Shown: in pieces, positions 6,318 through 10,074 of the stretch | Layout of the letters: every line of letters begins with the position of its first letter | Numbering within the stretch: the stretch's first letter is position 1 | Origin: Planctomycetota bacterium | Lineage (GTDB): Bacteria; Planctomycetota; Phycisphaerae; UBA1845 | Length of the DNA: 10,074 bases | Assembly: GCA_022566435.1 (NCBI GenBank) | Contig: JADFIX010000064.1 | Coordinates: 1-10,074, forward strand | Direction: 5' to 3' | Position numbers and translations under genes: made by a program | The notes under the pieces: model-generated | What the model was told of the DNA's origin: nothing | Database searches by the model: none | Seen by the model: the letters and a program-made list of their open reading frames with translations, nothing else

Positions 6318-8126
6318 ATGACTTGCGCACGGTATTGGCTCGTTCTATCTCTTGCCGCCACGCTCACTGCCGGTTGCGATCCGTCGCTGCAAAACGTGCT
6401 GAATGCGGTGGCAGTCGGGGACGTGACCGATGAGAGCGCGTTCGTCGATGTGACGCGTTCGGCATTCACACCGCCCCATGTCGTCGGCGGTTGGCCGGGG
6501 CTGGCGTTATTCGACTACGACAACGACGGCGACATTGACATCTTCATCACGAATTTCGCGAACCTAGGAAATCACTTCTACGAGAACGACGGAAGTGGTA
6601 ACTTTACGGAAGTCTCGAACTTGGCGGGCGTTCGCTTCTCAACGGACAACGCCGTGTGCGTCGGCGTCGGTGACTTCGACAATGACGGTTTGATGGACTT
6701 GATCATCGGCCGTCAACTCGATCAAGGCGGCGAACCCGGCTCGGAGTTTCTGCGATATCTCAAGAATTACGGTCCGGATGAGGACGGGCAGTACCGATTC
6801 GACGATGTGACGACACACGCCGGTCTCGAAGGTGTCGACTTCGGGGCGAGTATCGGCGTCGGCGATTTCGACAACGACGGCTTGCTCGATCTGTACATCG
6901 GTCGATACGATTTTCGCGATCAGAACTTCCGCTTCGAGAGCTATCTCCCGGATACCCCGAACGTCCTACTTCGCAACACCGGTATCGAAAACGGCGTGCC
7001 GGTTTTCGAGGACATTACGGAAAGCGCCGGTGTCGCCGGCACGAGGATCGCGGGATTGGCACCGTCCACCGCGGATATCATGAATCGTGTGCCGACCTGG
7101 GCCGTTTACATGACGGATGTGAACGAGGACGGGTTCCTCGATATTTTCTCGCTACAGGAGATTCCTGGCGGCATCGATCTGTTCATCAACAACGGCGATC
7201 TCACGTTTACCTCGTCGCAAGCGGATATCCTGAACAAACACGGCGGATGGATGGGCATTGCCGGTGCGGATTTCGACCGCGATGGCGACCTTGACTATTT
7301 TCTAACCAACATAGGGGCCGACCCGGTTTCTTCTCCCTTTTTGCCAAACCACGTGACAAGCGCATGGCAGCGCACGAACGGTACGCCGTTCCATATGTTG
7401 CTGGCAAACGACGGCGCGGGCATGTTGACCAATGTGATCGGTGACGTCAAGGTCACGCCCGGCGCGCTTCCTCCAACCAATGCGCAGGGCGGCGTGGGGC
7501 TGGGCGCCTATGAATTTGCCTTCGGCTGTGCTTGGTTCGACGCCGACAACGACGGATTGCCCGACTTGACCTGGACAGGCGACATCTCCACCGACGAACC
7601 GGAAGGAATTTTTCGCGTCGACTTCCACGGCGTAAGTCGGTTCTTTCGCAACGACGGCAATATGCGCTTTACCGATCAGACGGGCCCGCGCGGTCTGTTC
7701 AACTGGTCACCCGAAAAACCGCTTGCCTTCGGATACAGTCGGTCCGGGCGGTCATTGGGGGCGATCGATCTGAACGGCGACGGGTTCGTGGATCTGATGC
7801 GAAGTAACGTGTCCACGGCAGAGTCGTTGCAGTGTTTGATGAATCCCGGACGGGGAGACGGGCACTGGATCATCATTCGGCTGGAGGGTACGCAGAGCAA
7901 TCGATTCGGTATTGGGTCACGGGTCGTGGCGACCGCCGGGAATGAGACCTTCGTGGCGGAAGTGTTGACCACGACCAGTGCATTTACCGCCGTTCACCCG
8001 CAAGTCCATTTCGGCCTGGGTGATGTCACGGTGATCGACGATCTTTCTATTCGCTGGCCTTCGGGCGTAGAAACCTCGTTGGCGGATGTCAACGTCGATC
8101 AGATCCTTACCGTGACCGAAGAATAA
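6318..8126 (+). CDS. FG-GAP/VCBS repeat lipoprotein with C-terminal ASPIC/UnbV domain
   Basis: The 602-residue protein is predicted to be exported and lipid-anchored: MTCARYWLVLSLAATLTAGC places a lipobox-like TAGC with Cys20 at the cleavage point. Seven calcium-binding-type loops DxDxDGxxD start at residues 66, 119, 183, 267, 318, 408 and 484, enough for a seven-bladed beta-propeller. The fifth-to-sixth spacing is widest (90 residues). Residues 515-602 are an ASPIC/UnbV domain with GIGSRV, HFGLG and RWPSG, found in CRTAC1-like proteins common in planctomycetes. Their function is unproven; surface adhesion or carbohydrate/protein binding is usually suggested. ATG 6318 is chosen because GGAG lies 9 nt upstream and the signal peptide starts there. 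The in-frame ATG 6303 and the longer frame to 6204 would bury the signal. It probably has its own promoter in the 208-bp gap after rpiB, but I could not locate one. Confidence 0.9.
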   Translation: MTCARYWLVLSLAATLTAGCDPSLQNVLNAVAVGDVTDESAFVDVTRSAFTPPHVVGGWPGLALFDYDNDGDIDIFITNFANLGNHFYENDGSGNFTEVSNLAGVRFSTDNAVCVGVGDFDNDGLMDLIIGRQLDQGGEPGSEFLRYLKNYGPDEDGQYRFDDVTTHAGLEGVDFGASIGVGDFDNDGLLDLYIGRYDFRDQNFRFESYLPDTPNVLLRNTGIENGVPVFEDITESAGVAGTRIAGLAPSTADIMNRVPTWAVYMTDVNEDGFLDIFSLQEIPGGIDLFINNGDLTFTSSQADILNKHGGWMGIAGADFDRDGDLDYFLTNIGADPVSSPFLPNHVTSAWQRTNGTPFHMLLANDGAGMLTNVIGDVKVTPGALPPTNAQGGVGLGAYEFAFGCAWFDADNDGLPDLTWTGDISTDEPEGIFRVDFHGVSRFFRNDGNMRFTDQTGPRGLFNWSPEKPLAFGYSRSGRSLGAIDLNGDGFVDLMRSNVSTAESLQCLMNPGRGDGHWIIIRLEGTQSNRFGIGSRVVATAGNETFVAEVLTTTSAFTAVHPQVHFGLGDVTVIDDLSIRWPSGVETSLADVNVDQILTVTEE

Positions 8127-8213
8127 CGAAAAACCGGGCGCACGCGGTGGTTGAAAACGGCATTCGCAGGGGTTACACGAAGACGCCGCGTACCGCTGCG
8201 CCGGGGGTTTTCG
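8127..8213. terminator. Imperfect, probably bidirectional terminator between convergent genes
   Basis: GGCGCACGCGGT (8137-8148) pairs with ACCGCTGCGCC (8192-8202) apart from one bulged C. Outside it, an A5 run on the left (8129-8133) faces a T4 run on the right (8208-8211), so both strands end the stem with a T tract (GGGGGTTTTC on plus, CCGGTTTTTC on minus). The 43-nt loop is long for a classic terminator. The position between the stop codons of the lipoprotein gene and truA supports the role. Confidence 0.45.
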
Positions 8214-8993
8214 CTATGTTTTGACTGGCTCCGGGCGAAGCAGATGCGGGGGATAGCGCACCCACCGAAGACATAGGCCGTGAGCGGGGGCGGTCGGGCC
8301 GGCTTGCGCGCGGTCACGATTCTTCAGAATGTCGACAACTTGGTCGGGCGACCATCGTCCCCGGCCTACTTCGATCAAGGTACCCACCATGTTTCGAACC
8401 TGATTGTAGAGGAACCCGCCACCTTCCACGTCGATGCGAACTTCGTCCAAATGCCGCTCGACCTGGCAGACGAACATCGTGCGCACCATCGTCTCCCGCA
8501 CCGTGCCCTTGGGCGTCATGGCCGTAAAGTCCATCGTGCCGAGGAAGTGCTGTGCCGCCGCCCGCATCCGATCGATGTCCAGGGCATGCCAATAGTGATA
8601 GGCGTACCGTTGCGTGAATCGTTCCACCGGTCGATTTTTTCGGTTGTGGATTCGATAGCGATAGAGCTTGCTGGTCGCAGACTTTGTGGCGTGAAAGGCC
8701 GGATGCACGTCCCGCACGTCCACCACGGACAAATCGTAGGGCAGTCGCGACCCGATCGCGTGCCTCATTTTTTCCACCGACATCTCGTGGTCGGTGGCGA
8801 ATCCCTCCACGTGTCCCGCTGCGTGGACGCCGGCATCGGTGCGACCCGAACACCTCAGCTTTACGGGGTGGCGCAGGACGCGTTCCATGGTCGTTTCGAG
8901 AACTTCCTGTACGGTTCGCACACCGGTCTGTCGTTGCCAGCCGTGGAATTCGGTGCCGTCGTAGGCGATTCGCATATAGATTTGGCGAAGCAT
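8214..8993 (-). CDS. truA: tRNA pseudouridine(38-40) synthase TruA
   Basis: The 259-residue enzyme isomerises uridines 38-40 in the anticodon stem-loop of tRNAs. The catalytic Asp53 sits in CSGRTDAGVHA (48-58), and Tyr111 in KLYRYRIHN is the conserved active-site tyrosine. The C-terminal motif GGGFLYNQVRNMVGTL (191-206) and the later AGPTAPAHGLCL complete the TruA pattern. Length is typical. ATG 8993 is chosen because AGGA lies 7 nt upstream. The internal ATG at 8975 has no such site and would remove the first strand residues. The gene stands alone, convergent with the lipoprotein gene and divergent from the ankyrin gene. Confidence 0.96.
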   Translation of the reverse strand: MLRQIYMRIAYDGTEFHGWQRQTGVRTVQEVLETTMERVLRHPVKLRCSGRTDAGVHAAGHVEGFATDHEMSVEKMRHAIGSRLPYDLSVVDVRDVHPAFHATKSATSKLYRYRIHNRKNRPVERFTQRYAYHYWHALDIDRMRAAAQHFLGTMDFTAMTPKGTVRETMVRTMFVCQVERHLDEVRIDVEGGGFLYNQVRNMVGTLIEVGRGRWSPDQVVDILKNRDRAQAGPTAPAHGLCLRWVRYPPHLLRPEPVKT

Positions 8994-9180
8994 CCGTCGA
9001 TCCTATGTGCCGATCGATGGTGAGACAAGCGTACGCGGCATCTTTCGGCCGGCGATGGGTGCATCCGATTCCGGGGGCGATCTTGAATAATTCGCGCCCC
9101 GCTTCAAGCGATTGCGCGTGGTCGGAGCCTCACTTACGCTACGGAGCAAGAGAGAGATGGTGCATCCGCGTTGTCAAGCG

Positions 9181-9222
9181 GCTGCATCACAACGCCCGCA
9201 TACGACCGTTCGCAGATTTTCC
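9181..9222 (-). repeat. Diverged direct repeat, copy A (minus-strand CxxC motif)
   Basis: It matches 9309-9350 at about 32 of 42 positions without gaps. Read on the minus strand it gives ENLRTVVCGRCDAAA followed by a TGA at 9174-9176. Copy B gives ANLRTTVCGSCDEAA. Several differences are synonymous third-position changes (CTG/CTT, CGA/CGG, TGT/TGC), which hints that the peptide matters. No good start codon with a ribosome site is seen for copy A. Confidence 0.5.
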
Positions 9223-9308
9223 ACTGCTGGGGCTTCACTTGGTGGTGGACATCCTACGCCCGGTTGACACGTTGACAACGCCGGCGACAAACCTTCCGCC
9301 GCTCCGCG

Positions 9309-9350
9309 GCTTCATCGCAAGACCCGCATACCGTCGTCCGAAGATTTGCC
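9309..9350 (-). repeat. Diverged direct repeat, copy B (minus-strand CxxC motif)
   Basis: Partner of 9181-9222, 128 bp away. In the minus-strand frame it encodes ANLRTTVCGSCDEAAERR, inside an open frame running from 9505 (TTG) to 9254. The two copies are in different frames relative to each other, so they are not one continuous protein. Confidence 0.5.
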
Positions 9351-9492
9351 GCCCGTTTTGGGAGGCACCCCTTCAGAAGGTGCAAACACGCTTCAGATTG
9401 TGTCAGAGCCCAATTGGGGTTATCCTGAGGCCAGTGCGTGTTAGGGCGCCTCGAGTCCGCGGCAAGGGGCTGAGCCCCACCTAAACCGGCCG

Positions 9493-9522
9493 TCAGAAAA
9501 TTCAATGAAGCCTCTTTTCTGA
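9493..9522. repeat. Inverted repeat upstream of the ankyrin gene
   Basis: TCAGAAAA (9493-9500) and TTTTCTGA (9515-9522) are perfect 8-bp inverted repeats around a 14-nt loop, 45 bp before the ankyrin start. It could be a regulator site or a weak hairpin. The loop is long and the arms are AT-rich, so a terminator is unlikely. Confidence 0.3.
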
Positions 9523-9554
9523 GCCTGAAGAGCGGACCTTGGGCACGATGGCAG

Positions 9555-9561
9555 AAGGAGG
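9555..9561 (+). promoter_or_regulatory. Strong ribosome binding site of the ankyrin gene
   Basis: AAGGAGG is a full Shine-Dalgarno match, 6 nt before ATG 9568. It fixes the start of the partial ankyrin gene. Confidence 0.75.
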
Positions 9562-9567
9562 TTTTTC

Positions 9568-10074
9568 ATGGCCAGGGAATTGCCCGCAAGTCCGTCTCTG
9601 TCTCAATTGAGAAAGCTCGTCAAAGAGCTTCGCCAGTCGCACGCATCCGGCGAATCGTCAGCCTGCAAGCGCATTCAAGAGTTTCATCCCAAGTTCAAAG
9701 ATTGCGACGAACAAGCCATCCGTACGATCGACCTGGGACAGCGAAGCGCCCAGTTGATCATCGCCCGGGAGTACGGATTCGCAAGCTGGCCGGCGCTTCG
9801 AGATCACGTCGAGTTTCTTCAGACCGGTAAGACCAGACGTATCTACACGGAACCCGCCGAGGCGCAACGCGACGCCGTGCGATTCAAACAACTCGTGTCG
9901 GCCTGTCGAGACGGGGATATCCTCACGGTCAAGCAGATCATTCAACAGTCACCGGCGCTGATCAATCGAACCGACTGGTATCGCCCGCCGCTGCACTTCG
10001 CCGCGGTGGGCGGCGAGCGCCAGCTTGAACGCCGCGATGGCGTGGGCGAGCACGTAGAGACGGCGATGCTCGGC
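9568..10074 (+). CDS. Ankyrin-repeat protein, 5' part (cut by window edge)
   Basis: The frame is open for 169 codons and runs off the window. The N-terminal ~85 residues (SLSQLRKLVKELRQ, then RIQEFHP, then AQLIIAREYGFASWPALRDHVEFL) resemble the helical leader seen before ankyrin repeats in many planctomycete and acidobacterial proteins. That leader often starts with SL..LRK.AK.LL and ends with the REYGFASWP motif. Residues 104-147 form one ankyrin-like unit: RFKQLVSACRDGDILTVKQI, then SPALIN, then PPLHFAA. After VGG (about residue 149) the expected helix-forming pattern is replaced by RQLERRDGVGEHVE, so the last 60 bp may be shifted, chimeric or an unusual repeat. No signal peptide is seen. 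It is probably cytoplasmic; the partner is unknown. Confidence 0.8.
   Translation, partial: MARELPASPSLSQLRKLVKELRQSHASGESSACKRIQEFHPKFKDCDEQAIRTIDLGQRSAQLIIAREYGFASWPALRDHVEFLQTGKTRRIYTEPAEAQRDAVRFKQLVSACRDGDILTVKQIIQQSPALINRTDWYRPPLHFAAVGGERQLERRDGVGEHVETAMLG

Larger units (their letters stand above)
8994..9567. other. 574-bp intergenic region with no clear gene
   Basis: This gap lies between the divergent truA and ankyrin genes. It holds a diverged 42-bp direct repeat (9181-9222 and 9309-9350), two nearby TTGACA hexamers on the plus strand (9264 and 9272) without a convincing -10 box, a small GGGGC-TGA-GCCCC hairpin (9466-9478) and an 8-bp inverted repeat before the ankyrin gene. An 83-codon minus-strand frame (9254-9505, TTG start) covers the second repeat copy. 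It is not persuasive as a gene on its own. Confidence 0.5.

Noticed and set aside
9264..9292. Two TTGACA hexamers as a promoter for the ankyrin gene
   Set aside because: No plausible -10 box lies 16-18 nt downstream, and the hexamers are nearly 300 bp from the gene.
8684..9484. Plus-strand frame of 266 codons spanning truA and the spacer
   Set aside because: Its first third is antisense to truA, and the rest shows no recognisable domain. The repeat in it reads better on the minus strand.

Overview
This window looks like chromosome of a planctomycete (Planctomycetota, perhaps Phycisphaerae-like). I infer this from the gene set. It includes a secreted-type protein built from Cys-rich 'PTGACC' repeats, an FG-GAP/ASPIC-UnbV lipoprotein, a fused threonylcarbamoyl-AMP synthase/LMW phosphatase, and an ankyrin protein with an N-terminal segment ending in 'REYGFASWP'. 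The DNA is moderately GC-rich. Ribosome binding sites of the AGGAGG type are visible before several starts. No rRNA, tRNA, CRISPR array, prophage or defence island is evident.

Layout. 26-1242 (minus): remnant of a Cys-rich repeat protein with six units of about 41 residues and a C-terminal planctomycete-type beta domain. It has a one-base frameshift, an in-frame TAG, and no signal peptide or credible start. 1247-1275: a perfect 12-bp-stem terminator for the next gene. 1314-4175 (minus): a 953-residue secreted M16 (pitrilysin/insulinase) zinc protease. 4304-4426: a 107-bp MITE-like element with 15-bp terminal inverted repeats, an 8-bp direct repeat on each side and nested REP-like palindromes. 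It lies between two divergent genes. 4518-6109 (plus): a two-gene operon with ATGA overlap. The first gene is a TsaC (Sua5/YrdC) domain fused to a YwlE-type phosphatase and the second is RpiB, which matches the ywlC-ywlE-ywlF order of Bacillus. 6318-8126 (plus): a lipoprotein with seven DxDxDG calcium loops and a C-terminal ASPIC/UnbV domain. 8127-8213: an imperfect, probably bidirectional terminator between convergent genes. 8214-8993 (minus): TruA. 8994-9567: a non-coding stretch holding a diverged direct repeat that, read on the minus strand, encodes a similar short CxxC motif twice. 9568-end (plus): the start of an ankyrin-repeat protein cut by the window edge.

How the genes relate. TsaC and TruA are both tRNA modification enzymes (t6A37 and pseudouridine 38-40), but they are not co-transcribed. 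The TsaC/phosphatase-RpiB pair is the only clear operon. The M16 protease, the UnbV lipoprotein and the Cys-rich protein are envelope or exported proteins. I see no convincing multi-gene novel system. The most noteworthy items are the MITE with its target duplication, the doubly disrupted Cys-rich gene, the fused phosphatase with an arginine-phosphatase-like signature, and the repeated CxxC motif in the 9.2-9.35 kb spacer.
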